Shown: positions 31,680 through 48,965, counted from the first letter of the stretch. The stretch: 64,000 bases of DNA from Megascapheus bottae (GCA_024803745.1 JANJXV010000013.1:55669001-55733000); one strand, 5' to 3'. The notes: generated from the sequence alone by a model not told the origin. Numbers and translations are program-made.

Positions 31680-33680
31680 ACCCAAGGTTTCTGCCGTGGT
31701 GTTTCAGACATGCATATACTGTAATCAGAGTAATTCTCTTCTTGATTTCTTTCTCTGTTGGTCCCTGCTGTATCCCTCACAGGCCAGACTGCCTCTCTGC
31801 TGGGCTGGCGTGGCGCTAAGCCCACTGGAGGGCAGGGAGTGTGGGTGGCAGTGCATCCTCATGCCTTGCTCACTGACAGGGAGAGACAGCGCCTCCTGCT
31901 CCGGGCAGGAGGCAGCCAGGATGCCAGCCACTGCAACACCATCCTGGGGGGCAGGGGAAACAGGCAGGACGGCAGGACCTGGGCTGCAGCGTCGCCTTCC
32001 TCCCTGCCAGGACCCCAGCTTAGTCACTCCCCCGGCTGAGGATGAGGATGGGGCCTGGCAGTCAGGGCCATTTCCCTAGGAGAGGGGACAGAGACCGAGT
32101 CCGCTCCATCTGAGGGCTGGGCCCTGCCCGGGGCTCTCACTTGTGCCGTGTGCAGTGAGGTGGACGGCCTGAAGCAGGGGTGAGGGCGAGTGGTGCGTAC
32201 AGTTCCCATGCCAGGGCTCAGGAGAGGCACGCAGCGCGCTGTGGCTGCACTCTGGGGTTAGGCTCAGGGCAGGTCTGCCTCTCTGTGCCATCCTGGGTTC
32301 CCAGCTGGCCAGGCCAGATCGGTCCTCACCCCCCCACCCCCCCACCCCATGGCTCCATCACTCCAGCAGCACGGGCCGGGTGGGGCGGGGCCTGCAGCCC
32401 CACACCTGGAGCCAGTCCTCAGGACCACTGCCATCTGCTGGTGGGGCCAGGCACTGCATGCAGAGCCGCCCTGCCCCGGGGACTGGCACCCCCCTCCCCG
32501 CACTGTCCCCCATGTCCCCCAGGGGCACTGGCCAGTCCGGCACTCACATGACATGACAAAGCGGCTCTGGCCTCACATTCTAGCAGATGTAACCCAAGCC
32601 ACACCATTCACCTTCAAGGAGCACGGTGCCACTGCGCTATGGGATTTCTACCACAAATGTCCCAGAACATTCCTCACCCCACCCCAGGCAACAGCCGCCC
32701 ACTGTCTCTGGTCCTGTTGAGGCTGGACACCGGTGCTCTGGGCTTTCCTGGGGACCCCCACGCCCACAGCCCCAGTCCTGCCTGCCCCTCCCTGCAGAAG
32801 CTCCAGAACCCGTCCTGACGGGGCCTTAACAGAGCAGACTGGCCTCTCTGAGACGCTGCTGGTCTTCCTGGAGAGGTCGGTGGGGATGAGGCCAGTTCCA
32901 TGCTGGCCCCAGACTGGCCTGTCCCTGTGTGGGGACCAATGGCTCTTTGTTGTAAGTCCTTGGGTTTCTTGGCCTGAGCAGAGCACAGCAGAGGCCCAGG
33001 GACCAGCTGGGTCTTGAGTAGCTCACCCCCAAGACGGGCTGGATCTGGAGGTGACAATGCAAAACTGAGAAAGATCCAATCTGATCAAGGATAGAAGGAA
33101 GATGACACTCAGCATGAAGCATGTACAAAGGTCCTGTGGCCAAGACAGAATTGAGTATGATCAAAGGCAAGGGGCAGAGAGCAGGGGGCAAGCTGGGGAA
33201 CCAGGAGGGGTGGAGTGAGGAAGAAACCACAAGGGGAGTATAGCCTGGTAAAGGTTCTCAGTCACTCTTGAGATAAAGACTTTCAAATAACTGTCCTTGA
33301 GCTCCAGGGACTAAGGAAGAAAGAGGCCAGAAGAGGAACAGCTGAAGAAGGAACTCAGGTCTAAGAAGCACCTTGGCAGAGCCGGGAGGGGTAGGGTCTG
33401 GAGCTGAGGCCTTCCCTTCCCCATGCTGAGCTTTTGTGCTCAAGGCCAGCACTCCACCTCAAGCCACACACAGCCACCATGGCCCCCAGGCTGTGGGATG
33501 GGGAGTGAGGGCCCCTTCCCCAGGGGAGCAGGGAGACTCCACCCGGGGAGCTCCCCTGGCAGCCCCAGCCCGGGGGCTGGAAGAACCAGGAAGGGCGCTG
33601 CCAGCCACTGTTACTCAGGCCGTGGGGCAACCCCTATGCTAAGGAGGCCCCACTGCTGCCCCTCCCCAGGGAGTGTGTGT
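31680..33680. other. FGF4-FGF3 spacer, SINE-free, with a CTCF-like site
   Basis: Two kilobases without clear SINEs. Apart from the CTCF-like motif nothing was identified. Confidence 0.55.
32428..32441 (-). promoter_or_regulatory. CTCF-like motif
   Basis: The minus strand reads CCAGCAGATGGCAG, a full match to the CTCF core consensus CCASYAGRKGGCRS. It sits between FGF4 and FGF3. Occupancy cannot be inferred from sequence. Confidence 0.55.
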
Positions 33681-33682
33681 GT

Positions 33683-34215
33683 GCCTTGAACTCAGGACCT
33701 GGGCACTGTCCCTAGCTCCCTTGCTCAAGACTAGCTCTCTACCACTTGCAGGCACAGCGCCACCTTAAGCTCTTAAGTAGTTAATTAATTGGAGATAAGA
33801 ATCTTATGGATGTCACCGGGTGTGGTGGCTCACGCCCGTCATCCTAACTACTGAGGAGGCTGAGATCTGAGGATCAAGGTTCACAGGCAGCTTGGGCACA
33901 AAAGGACCTGAGACATCTTCAATTAACCTCTAGAAAATGGGAAGTAGGGTTTGGGTCAAGGGTAGGGTGGTAGTTTTGAGCAGAAGAGCTCAGGGACAAC
34001 GCCCAGGCCCTGGGGTAGGGTGGTAGCCTTGAGCTGAAGAGCTCCAGGACAGAGCCCAGGCCAGAGTTCAAGCCTCCCCCCCAACCCCCCCAAAAAAAAG
34101 TCTTAATGGATATTCCTGCTCCTGCCCAGGCTGGCTTTGAACCATGGCCCTCAGATTTCAGCCTCCTGTGTGTCTAGGATTCCAGGTATGGGCAACCAGC
34201 ACCCAACCCAGCACT
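33683..34215 (-). mobile_element. Reverse family II SINE split by a forward family II SINE
   Basis: The outer reverse copy is 33683-33810 plus 34101-34215. The inner forward copy (33811-34100) has a partly duplicated right half (GGGTAGGGTGGTAG twice) and an A-tail. TCTTATGGAT and TCTTAATGGAT flank it as a target duplication. Confidence 0.85.
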
Positions 34216-34221
34216 AATTTC

Positions 34222-34426
34222 TTTTTTTTTTTTTTTTTTGCCAGTCCTGGGCTTGAGCTCAGGGCCTGAGCACTGTCCTTGGACTTTCTCAAGGCTAGAG
34301 CTCTACCACTTGAGCCTCAGCACCACTTCTGGCTTTTTTCTATGTATGTGGTACCGAGGAATCGAACCCGGGTCTTCATGCATGCTAGGCAAGCACTTTA
34401 ACCACTAGGCCAAACTCTCAGCCCAA
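34222..34426 (-). mobile_element. Family I ID-like dimer SINE
   Basis: Well-preserved reverse copy with poly-T, GAGGAATCGAACCCGGGTC and TTTAACCACTAGGCC. Confidence 0.95.
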
Positions 34427-34793
34427 TATCCAATTTTTACAGAGAAAGCCCAGCCTGCTCCAGGCTGAGGCGCTGCCCACACTCGGCCCTTCCAGTTAGG
34501 CCCCCCCACAGCCGGGAGCTTCCTGAAGATAGAGATGTGATCCGGGGGGAACTGCGGGCTGGCTACCTATGTCAGTGGCCAGCTGAGAGCCTCTGGACCT
34601 GTCTTTGGGTCCCCAGGGTTCTGAAAGAGCTGCTGTCTTTTCCCTAGTCTCTTGGAGTCTCGCTCCTAACCCACAGCTGTAGAGCTGTGCCACCACCTCC
34701 CAAGAAGCTGCAATCGCCTGAAGATAAGGAGGAGTGGCTTTGCCTGTGTCCACCCTGACCACCGAGGGCCTGGCCCTGGGCTGGGTGATGCAG

Positions 34794-34898
34794 ATGGATG
34801 GATGATGGATGGATGACAGATAACTGATGATGGATGAAGGGTGAGTGGATTGAGATGATGGATGGATAAATGACAAGCGATTGATGGATGGACAGTAG
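34794..34898. repeat. (GATG)n imperfect tandem repeat
   Basis: GATGGATGGATGATGG-type array with interruptions; related in motif to the minisatellite in FGF3 intron 2. Confidence 0.92.
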
Positions 34899-34899
34899 A

Positions 34900-35595
34900 T
34901 GGCCACTCCCCAGAGCCTCCATGAAGCGGCATGATGCCCTTTCTCTTCAGGCAAGTATCCCGCCGCCTCACGGTGTGAGTGGACGGGGTCTCCTTGCCCA
35001 GTCATTAGGGGTGGCCGTGTGTTGGCTGCCTCGTCACTGTGCACACACCTACCTGTGCTGGCTGCTTCTCTGGCCCTGTTGGCATCCACGCCTCTTTCAG
35101 CTCCACGGAGGGAAGTCCCCTGGAGGAGAGCTGGCTGGCTCCCTGGGGCACTCTGCCCTCAGCTTTCAGGAGGTGCCAGGACCCACGTCCCCCGCGATGG
35201 CCGCATGTGACCTTCCCAATTCCCTGGAGATATTGCCAGGTCTCCCTGGATCCTGTCTTTCTGCGCCAAGGAGCCCTCTTCCCCAAGGCTGGTGCCAGGC
35301 TCCTGGCGTCCCCCAACCTCCCAGGCCAGTGGGTGGGCAGCCGCAGCCCTGCTGATTCCTGGGGACCCGACCACTCCAGTCCCCTCTGCATGCGGGGGAC
35401 ACCGGCTACCTACAGCCACAGGCCTCTTCCCGCCCTGCCCCACCCCAAATGCTGCTGGCTCACCTCCCTTGGGCCTTGGATGACATTCAGCCCAGGAGCC
35501 TCTGTCCTTGCCCTAGTTCAACGGTGATGGGAAGCTGGACACCTCACTCACTCTAGGAGAATATCTTAGACTGGCCCAGCTGTTTAAAAAAATCC
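34900..35595. other. Intergenic, nothing recognised
   Basis: Unique GC-rich DNA 3' of FGF3. Confidence 0.55.
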
Positions 35596-35601
35596 AGTGA
35601 A

Positions 35602-35798
35602 GGGCCGGGAGTTTGGCCTAGTGGTTAAAGTGCTTGCCTAGCATGCACGAAGACCCGGGTTCGATTCCTCGGTACCACATACATAGAAAAAAGCCAGAAG
35701 TGGTGCTGAGGCTCAAGTGGTAGAGCTCCAGCCTTGAGAAAGTCCAAGGACAGTGCTCAGGCCCTGAGCTCAAGCCCAGGACTGGCAAAAAAAAAAAT
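35602..35798 (+). mobile_element. Family I ID-like dimer SINE
   Basis: Near-complete forward copy; AATCCAGTGAA before and AATCCAGTGAAAG after mark an intact target duplication, so it is a young insertion. Confidence 0.95.
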
Positions 35799-35811
35799 CC
35801 AGTGAAAGTCA

Positions 35812-36012
35812 GGCAGCGTTGACTCACATCTGCGGATCATGGTTCAAAACCAGCCTGGACAGGAAGGTGTATTATGAGACACTTATCTCCAGTTAACTAC
35901 CAAAAAGCTGAAGGCAGAGGTTTGGCTCAAGCGGTAGAACACAAGCCTTGGGTGGAAAACACTCAGGGGCAGCGTCCAGGCCCTGAGTTCCAAGCCCCAG
36001 GACGGACACAGC
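35812..36012 (+). mobile_element. Family II SINE
   Basis: Left half with a deletion (TGCGGATCATGGTTC), right half with AGAGGTTTGGCTCAAGCGG. It ends about 140 bp past the FGF3 3' end. Confidence 0.85.
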
Positions 36013-36149
36013 ACAGGCAAATCCAGGAGGGAAGGCCTGGGGCTCCGAGCATGAAGCCCACCACACGCCCAGCGCCGCAGCGGCTGTTACTTTAGCTGGG
36101 TTGCCCTGCGGGGCCCGGGGCCCTCAGCCCGCACCACATGGTTCTGCCC

Positions 36150-36293
36150 CAGTAGAATAAAATACTTTAATGTCCCAGTTACACAGAGCCTCCGGCCAGC
36201 CGACACCGACCGCTGGACGTGGGGAAACTGAGGCCCCTCGAGTCCCATCCAGCCTGGTTGCAGAGGGCAGGAGGAAGCCTGTGGCCGGGAGAG
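36150..36293 (-). other. FGF3: Predicted short FGF3 3' UTR
   Basis: There are about 120-145 nt between the stop and the cleavage region implied by the ATTAAA signal. A short 3' UTR contrasts with the long one of FGF4. Confidence 0.6.
36166..36171 (-). terminator. Candidate FGF3 polyadenylation signal (ATTAAA)
   Basis: The minus strand reads GACATTAAAGTATTTTATTC, followed by a TGTGG-containing stretch that could serve as the downstream element. It lies about 125 nt past the stop codon. Confidence 0.65.
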
Positions 36294-41723
<5,430 letters not shown>

Positions 41724-43072
41724 TCAGGAACCATCCGCGAAGAGAAGAGACGGAGGAGGACGCCATGGCCGGGGAAGGTGTTGGGGCCCTGTCCCGGGCG
41801 TCGCCCGGGCGTCTCCCCGGGCTCTGGGCAGCCTCGGGAACAGCCACCCTTCTCTTCTGCTGCTCCCTGGCCTCCAGGCTCCAGCCCTGCTGACCTCCCC
41901 AGCCAGCCCAACACCTGGCAAGCGGATCCAGGGCCCCCTGAGGAGCTCCCGCCAGGCATTTGCCTCCATTCCAAGCGGGTAGGGCTCTGGGATGAGACAG
42001 GTAGCTAGGGTTCACCTTGTCTATGGATCTAGAGCTCTGGAAGCAGGGGTGTGGGGGGAGGCACAGAGCTGCCATGCCTATAGCAGGCAGCTAGGAACAT
42101 TTCCAGCCCTAAGAATAAACAGGCCAGGGAGCCAGCAGCCTCCCTTCGGTTCCACAGCTGAACCTCCACATTGCCAGGGAGGCGAAGGTCTCTGCTCACT
42201 GTGGGCCAGCCCCTGCCCACTACTGGGCATGTCTGGGTCCTAGAACCAGGGCTGGGGCAAGGAAGTTCCCCTCCCAGGAGGATGCTCCCCTGCAAGAGAG
42301 TGCTCCTTCCAGAAGGAGCTCCCCGGAGCTGGTCGTTCCCAGCAGGGGGTGCTTTCCGTGGAAGGGCTGTCTCCACATGAAGGTGCCCACGGGAAGAAGC
42401 TCCCTTCCGAAGAGCACTCCCCACCGGAGCTTGCTCCCGCAGGAAGGTGCTCTCAGATGAGGAGAGCAAGTCTTTGTCCCTCACTTTCTAAACATCTGGA
42501 CATACCCAAGCTTTGGGGGATGCACGAAGGAACAAACCTCCGGTCCCTCCCTCGTCTGCCCTCCACCCCAGGCATGCTGGCTTCCTTAGTGCACTAGGAA
42601 TTCAGTGCAGGAATTTCAAGAGAATGACCTGGCCACGTTTCCCACGCGGGCAATCAGTCAGGGATCAGATCTACCTCAAGCTGGGGGCCACCTAGCACCC
42701 TGGGCCAGAGCTGTGCACAGCTATGCTGGCCCATTCCAGGCTAGCCCAACTCATGGGCCTAGGGTCCCCACCCAGGCCTGCCTCCCACCCTCCACCCTGG
42801 AGTTGGATGGAGTTGTCAGGAGCCCACACAGGCCCTGCGGCATCCACCCCCAGACCAAGGAAAGGCCTTGCGGGTACCCCAACCCCCACTCTCCTGCCCG
42901 CACCCCAGCCACTTCCCACAGTCCCCTGGGCCTTCCTCCTCACCTCAGCCCACCCACCTTCCGGTGGAGGCAGTCCCGGCCCCTCCCTTTGCCCTGGCTG
43001 GCGTTAGGAGTCTCACTGCAGAAGGTTTGAGCCCTGTACATGCTCCTGGCCAGGCTTGAGTGCTGCCCACAG

Positions 43073-43102
43073 TTGGGCTGGGCTGGGCTGGGCTGGGCTG
43101 GG
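43073..43102. repeat. (GGGCT)n pentanucleotide repeat
   Basis: Five to six GGGCT units. Confidence 0.95.
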
Positions 43103-43124
43103 AACCAGGTGGGGGCTGCATAAT

Positions 43125-43200
43125 ATGGTAATAGCGACCCGTTAATTGTTTCCAAATGGTCAACTATAGCACAGCCATTTGACTAATTGGTCTCTTCCAG
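43125..43200. promoter_or_regulatory. AT-rich homeodomain/HNF1-like block upstream of FGF3
   Basis: CATAATATGG, GTTAATTGTTT (HNF1 half-site-like, also FOX-like), CAAATGG and GACTAATTGG cluster in 75 bp, about 2.4 kb upstream of the FGF3 ATG. Candidate only. Confidence 0.35.
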
Positions 43201-45364
43201 ACCTGGGTCAGGACACCCTAGGTGTCCTGGCCTAGGTCCTGGGACCTCAGCTCCAAACCCTTTCCTCACTCCAGCCCTGCCCTGAGCCCAGACCCCACAC
43301 CTTCAGCCCCTTTCCCTGGAGGGAGCTGAGAGTAGAGAAGGTCAGACATGTCTTAGCCAGTCAGCCTGTCAGACATGGCTCTGGCTCTGGACCCCCAAAT
43401 CACCCTATCACCCCCCACATTGATGCTGGGAGCTAGCTTGGGGCCAGTGGGCCCCCAAATGCCAGGCGCAATTCTGCCTTGCCAGGGACAAATGGGGGCT
43501 CAGAGCTATGAACTGTTGGCCTGTGATGGCACCGCTGGAAGATGGGGTTGGCAGCTGGGACCCCTACCTGATCTTCCAGCAGGTTGGGCACAGAACCTAG
43601 GGCCATGTCCCCCAGACACCATCTTCTCCAGGGGCTGCAGTCTATGGGGGCGCATACTCTACTGCAGGCGCCAGCCTGTGCCCCGCAGAACCAGGCGCAT
43701 CTTTAGGAAAACCAGCCGGGTGCATGCCCCAGGTGCCGCCAGGCCTGGGCAAGGAGGGACCCGGCTGGGATGTAGAGGTGGGGTAGAGGTGGGCCTTTCC
43801 GCCGGCCCTGGGACTGCATGCACCCCCCAGAAACACTCCAAGCAGGACAGAGGGCAGGCACACACTGGCTACCCTGGCAACCACGGCCACCAGGTGTCTG
43901 CCGGCTCTGTGGATGAGGAGACTCCATGGCTGCTCCCTGTGGGGGTCCCTAGTGTCCCAGGGGTCTGGGCCAGAGGCCTGGTGGGGCTCTGCCTGAGCAG
44001 GAAAGCGCTGAAGGCTTACTGGGCGCAGAGAACCCCACCTCAGCTCCCACCCCACCCTGAAATGACACTGGAATAATTGGGAGGGTGATTCCTCCAGGAA
44101 GCAAGTGGTTAAAGGAGATGGAGGGGGGGGTCTCAAGCTCTTTCCTTTTTAACTCATTCTTATTGTTTGAGTGATACTGAAGGACTTTGTTGAGACCATT
44201 CACCGGTTCAAAGTTCCCAGCCCGACAACTTTCTAGGAGGAGGGAGGAGAAACGGGGTTTGAGGACAGCCCAGGCAATGTTAGCAAGGAAATTGATTCGG
44301 GCTGGGTGCTGGTGGCTGGAGGACTGCAGTTTGAGGCACTGTGAGACCCCCTCCTGAGGCCACTCTGGCCTCCTGGTTCAGGAGTCACCGTGTGAGCATT
44401 TTGTCCCTGTTCAGAGCCAGCCCAGCCTATTCCTTGGTCCATTGTTGGCTATTTGGTCATTGAGCTGGATGCTGGAGGTTTTCTTTCTGGAGAGGGGAGG
44501 AGGGAAGCAGGGGCCCTTTTGCAATTCTCTCCCTCACCACCACCCCCGCCAATGCTCAGCAGCTGACAGTGTGGCTAAGAGCATGGCCCCTGGGGTGGAT
44601 GTCCTGTGTCCACCTGTCCTGTCAGCCATCCTGTGGCCAGCTTTGCTTCCCTCCATACCTCTCCCCGCTGCTGTGGAAGGGGTGTCCACGGGGTGCAGAA
44701 CCTGTGGGGCTGCCCCTCCCTGGCCCCACATGCTATGGCCTCAGGCCTTAAGGCTCCCACAACTGCAGTGGGCAAGCATGGTCTTCGACACCCAGGCTGC
44801 AAGGATGCGGGGGGCGGAGGGATCACCCATCACCCACCCAGCAAGGGTGAAGGGGCAGGGCTGGTGGGCGGGGTCGGGAAAGGGCTTGGTCTGGGGGGGT
44901 GGAAAGGCAGGACTGACTTGGTCCTCATCCTGGGTAGTCTGGACGGTTCAGTGAGCAGTCCTACGCAAGGACTGTCCCCACAAAGACCCTGAGCGTCTTC
45001 CGCCTGGACCTCACTGGCGCTCGCTCCCCCGCCCCCCGCAGCTCTGTCCTGGGACAGGTGTTAGAATCAGCATGGGTCCAGACAGCGCACCTGGCGTGGG
45101 GAACCTGGGACTGAGTTCAGATTCCTCCTGCTTCTCATTAGCACATCAACACAGATGCGTGGAAGCAAGACAAAGCCACAGTGACACAGGGCCAGCTAGA
45201 GAGGGCTGGTTGATTTATTTAGTGAACCCCAGGTCTTGTGCACTCTAATGTCTCTTTTTGAAATTACTAAAAGGGTTTTGGTTCTGGAAGTCAGATAATG
45301 AGTGCAATGCGTTCTGAGCCGTATCGCCCCTTCCATCCTTCACCCCCACTTGAACCACACTTCC

Positions 45365-45478
45365 ATTTTTACTTTTTTTTGTTGTTCACTGGAGATTTTG
45401 TCTGCCCAGGCTGGCTTCGCGCTATCAGCCTCTCCAGCAGGTTGGATTACTGGTGTGAGCCACCAGAACCCAGCCTGG
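45365..45478 (-). mobile_element. Family II SINE left half
   Basis: TTTGTTGTTCACTGGAGAT linker and GGATTACTGGTGTGAGCCAC; diverged. Confidence 0.75.
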
Positions 45479-45664
45479 AGATATTTCAGGACACATAGCA
45501 GCTCTGTCTTCCCACCTGAGCATCCTCAGTAATGAGTGAGCGGCGCAGGCCCTTTCTCAAGGTACACAACAGGACTGACCTTGAAGGGTCAACTGGGAGC
45601 CTGCAGACCGCTGGGCTACAGCAAAGCCCCACTTGACTCCGAGGGGAATCTGAGGCTCCAGTAG

Positions 45665-45965
45665 ACATGACTGCTAAGGGTTTGTTCCAAACTTGCACGA
45701 TCTGGCTAATTGGCCCAACATGGCTTCTAAATCCTTTTAACTACAGATTCTATAACAATAGGTTGAAATCCCTCAGCGTCATTAGGCATGGGAAGGGCCC
45801 CCTCCTGGGCTTTGGGGAGGTTCCGGGGTGTCTCTCCTGGGGACAGGCCGCACAGCTGGAAGGAATGTCTCTCAGTCTCAGTGACATTTGCATTCATAAT
45901 GCTGCTCAGCTGGATCCCAGAGGGGCCTGGTACACACACCGGAAGAAGATAAGGTTGGTATCCCC
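45665..45965. promoter_or_regulatory. Candidate conserved non-coding block
   Basis: AT-rich unique DNA with TGGCTAATTGGCC, ACATTTGCATTC (octamer core), GGAATG (TEAD-like) and AGATAAGG (GATA). SINE-free flanks. Motif clustering only. Confidence 0.35.
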
Positions 45966-46740
45966 TGCTGGCTTGCTTGCTCAGGGCCAGAAGCAGGAAT
46001 CCAAGTTAAACACCCCCAGTTCTGACCGGCTTGGCTTGGTTCTCTCCATCAGGGTTCTGGCTGGGAAGCAGGCTCCCCGAGCCAATCCACCTCCTCCTTT
46101 GTCCCTCAAACACAGTGTGTGACCTCACCTGGAGAAGGCACCCTTCTGTCCCTCTGCCTGCAGAGGTGCTTTGTCCCTGCCTGACCTATATCAAGGCCCA
46201 TACGGGACACTGGAGCCAGGAACTTTCTGCCCAGTAGGACTGACTGAGACTGGGAGAGATCTGTCCTCTCCCACTCTGTCCACGCAGTACTCACAGGGAT
46301 GCCCTGACATGGAAATGCCAGGGAGAGAAGCACCAGGTCAGCCAGGCCTGGACTTGGTCCTTCTGGCTGGTGGCTTCTGTCCCCTGCCACAGTGGCCACT
46401 TGAGTTCTAGACTGATGACTTTCCTGGCTGCATTTGGCTCAGGGCTATGGAGCTGAAGTCCTGAGCTCCGACTGAGTTAAGTTTTGACAACTTGGGTCAA
46501 TGACAAAGAGACACAGGGTCCCAGCCTCGCCTCCATGATTATGCCTAGCCCAGAGCCTGGGCAGACAGCCCAGCCCAGCTGATCACCAGACTGTGTCCTT
46601 GCTAGGCAGTGTGGGCATTTTCTGTTTACCTGAATCCCTTCTTCCACACAACCACATAGACCTGTTTTTGTTGTTTGTTTTACAGCAACTTGGTTGAGAT
46701 ATAATTCACATAACGAACACTTCACTCGCTGAAGCTGAAC

Positions 46741-46938
46741 AGTTCAGGGCTTGGTGGCTCATACCTATAGTCCCAGCTACTTGTGAGCCAGAGGTAGGAG
46801 AATCACTGTTCAAGGTGACCTGGACAGAATCAGCTCCAAATTCTATCTGATAAACTGAAAGCATAAGGACTGGGATATGGTCCAAGTGGCAGAGTGGCTG
46901 CTCAGCAAGTGAGAGGCCTGAAGTTCCATCCCTAGTAC

Positions 46939-46945
<7 letters not shown>
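46741..46945 (+). mobile_element. B1-like/ID-like SINE, divergent type
   Basis: ATAGTCCCAGCTACTTGTGAG left half and GGTCCAAGTGGCAGAG right half. It departs from the family II consensus and lacks the TCTCCAATTAACC linker. A CA repeat follows (46945-46973). Confidence 0.75.

Positions 46946-46973
<28 letters not shown>
46945..46973. repeat. (CA)n microsatellite
   Basis: About 14 CA units at a SINE 3' end. Confidence 0.95.
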
Positions 46974-46975
<2 letters not shown>

Positions 46976-47176
46976 CAATGACCAGCTCAATGGGTTTATA
47001 TGTTCACAGAGTTTCTGAGCCAACCCTCGCCTGCTTTAGAACTGTCTAACCCCTTCTCCCCCAAGCCCCCAGATCCAGTTGCTCTGCCTCCTCATCCACT
47101 TTCTGCTCTGTATTTGCCTATTCTGGGTTACTCAGATGATATGTTAGGGAACCTTTTGTGCCTGGCCAGACCTTGT

Positions 47177-47385
47177 TTTTTGGGTTTTAGGGTTTGTTTT
47201 GGCCAGTCCTGGGCTTGGACTCAGGGCCTGAGCACTGTCCTTGGACTTTCTCAAGGCTGGAGCTCTACCACTGGAGCCTCAGCACCACTTCCGGTGTTTT
47301 CTATGTATGTGGTACCGAGGAATCGAACCCGGGTCTTCGTGCATGCTAGGCAAGCACTTTAACCACTAGGCCACACGCCCAGCCC
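47177..47385 (-). mobile_element. Family I ID-like dimer SINE with target duplication
   Basis: Reverse copy bounded by CCTGGCCAGACCTTGT (47161) and CCTGGCCAGGCCTTGT (47386), a 16-bp target-site duplication with one mismatch. Confidence 0.95.
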
Positions 47386-47401
47386 CCTGGCCAGGCCTTG
47401 T

Positions 47402-47585
47402 GTGTGTGGCAGTTTTTGCTCCAAGCTACCACTCTCCACCCCTCGAGCCACAACTCCACATCTGGCTGTTTACTGGTTAATTAGAGATAGCAGCTTCATG
47501 GGCTTTCCTGCCTGGGCTGGTTTTGAACTGGAATCCTCAGATGTCAGCCTCTTGAGCAGCTACCGTCGTCAGCCACAGACACTTA
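47402..47585 (-). mobile_element. Family II SINE
   Basis: Reverse copy with GGTTAATTAGAGATAGC and CCTCAGATGTCAGCCTC. The family I copy inserted at its 5' side. Confidence 0.8.
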
Positions 47586-48567
47586 GCAATGCGCATATTT
47601 CCCATTGGCAAATGGAAGGCCAGATATATACGTACTTTCCCGTGGAAACATGACATGCAGATATTATTACCTGCAGCTGGGATAGTCAAACTAGAAGACC
47701 ACGAATAACTGGCACAGAGGAGAAGGGGCAGGGCCTGCCTTCCCCATTGGCTGTGGTGTCCACAGACCCCTTAGTCTTTATAACAAAAATAACTCATTTC
47801 CCCATGAATGAGTTTCTTTATAGTGTCACTTCCAAATTCCTTAGGTTCTGGGGGCTCCATCAGGTGCCTGGCCGGAGAGGGGAGCCCATTATCCCAGCAT
47901 GGACAAGAGGCCTCTGTCTGGCCTTTGATGCTCTGAACACATCACCTGAAAGAAAAATGGCATTTCTCTGGGCATGCTGGAGTGTGGAGCGGGTAACCAG
48001 AGCTGGGGACTCACGTGACAGGGGACGGCAGGGGGGAGGGGTGTCTCAGCCCCCACACAGCCCTGTGTGACCTTCCATGAGTGTGTGGGAGCCTCCAAGC
48101 CCCCTGGCGCTGACCTGGCCCCATGTGGCTGGCCTAGGGCCTCTAGAACGTGCTTCACATGCCTCCATGGGGCAGCTTCGCAGAGCAGGGCAGTAAGGGG
48201 GCAAGAACCACTGGATGTTGCAGATCTGATGAGTCTGGGGTCTGTCGCAGCTGCCCACACACAGTGAGGCCTGGCAGGTGACTCCCGTGGACTGCCACGC
48301 TGGGGGAGAGACAGTCTGTAACTGCCCCGTGCCCACATTTACTCATCTACGAAGCAGGCCTTCCCTGTGGTACTCACTCAAACAATGGGCTCCACGGCAG
48401 CTCGGTGGCCCTTACAACCGCTGGCCACAGCCCTTGTCATGCATCCATTGCAGGAGCTGGGTGCTGGTGAATCCAGGTCATAGTTTGGGGGACATGGTAC
48501 GTTTTTCCCATACAGCTCACAAGTATGTTGAAAAGTCCCACCAAACGCCAGGCAAAAATCATCTACA

Positions 48568-48757
48568 GGGCTGGAGTGTAGCTGAGTGGTAGAGGGCTCG
48601 CCTAGCATGCACAAAGACCCGGGTTCGATTCCTCAGTACCACATACACAGAAAAAGCTGGAAGTGGTGCTGTGGCTCAAGTGGTAGGGCTCTAGTCTTGA
48701 GAAAGCCCAAGGACAGTGCTCAGGCACTGAGTTCAAGGCCCAGGACTGGCAAGAAGA
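48568..48757 (+). mobile_element. Family I ID-like dimer SINE
   Basis: GTAGCTGAGTGGTAGAGG box A variant and CCGGGTTCGATTCC box B. The tail becomes a GGA repeat. Confidence 0.93.
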
Positions 48758-48791
48758 AGGAGCAGGAGCAGGAGGAGGAGGAGGAGGAGGT
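48757..48791. repeat. (GGA)n microsatellite
   Basis: AGG array continuing from the SINE tail. Confidence 0.9.
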
Positions 48792-48792
48792 C

Positions 48793-48965
48793 TGTCAGGA
48801 GTGGTGGCTCGCAGCTGTAGTCCCAGATACTCTGAGGAGGAGGTAAGAGGATCAGTGTGAGACCAGCAGGGGTAGAGGTAGGAGATCTGGAAAGCAAAGG
48901 AGAATCAAAAGGACTGGGTGTGGCATTTGCAGGAGCCCCAGTCGAATCCCCAGTAATTCCAGCTA
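48793..48965 (+). mobile_element. B1-like SINE, divergent type
   Basis: GTGGTGGCTCGCAGCTGTAG start; CCAGTCGAATCCCCAG near the end. Confidence 0.6.

Noticed and set aside
31502..32079. Cys-Val and Thr-His repeat frames
   Set aside because: Translation of TG/CG microsatellite sequence.
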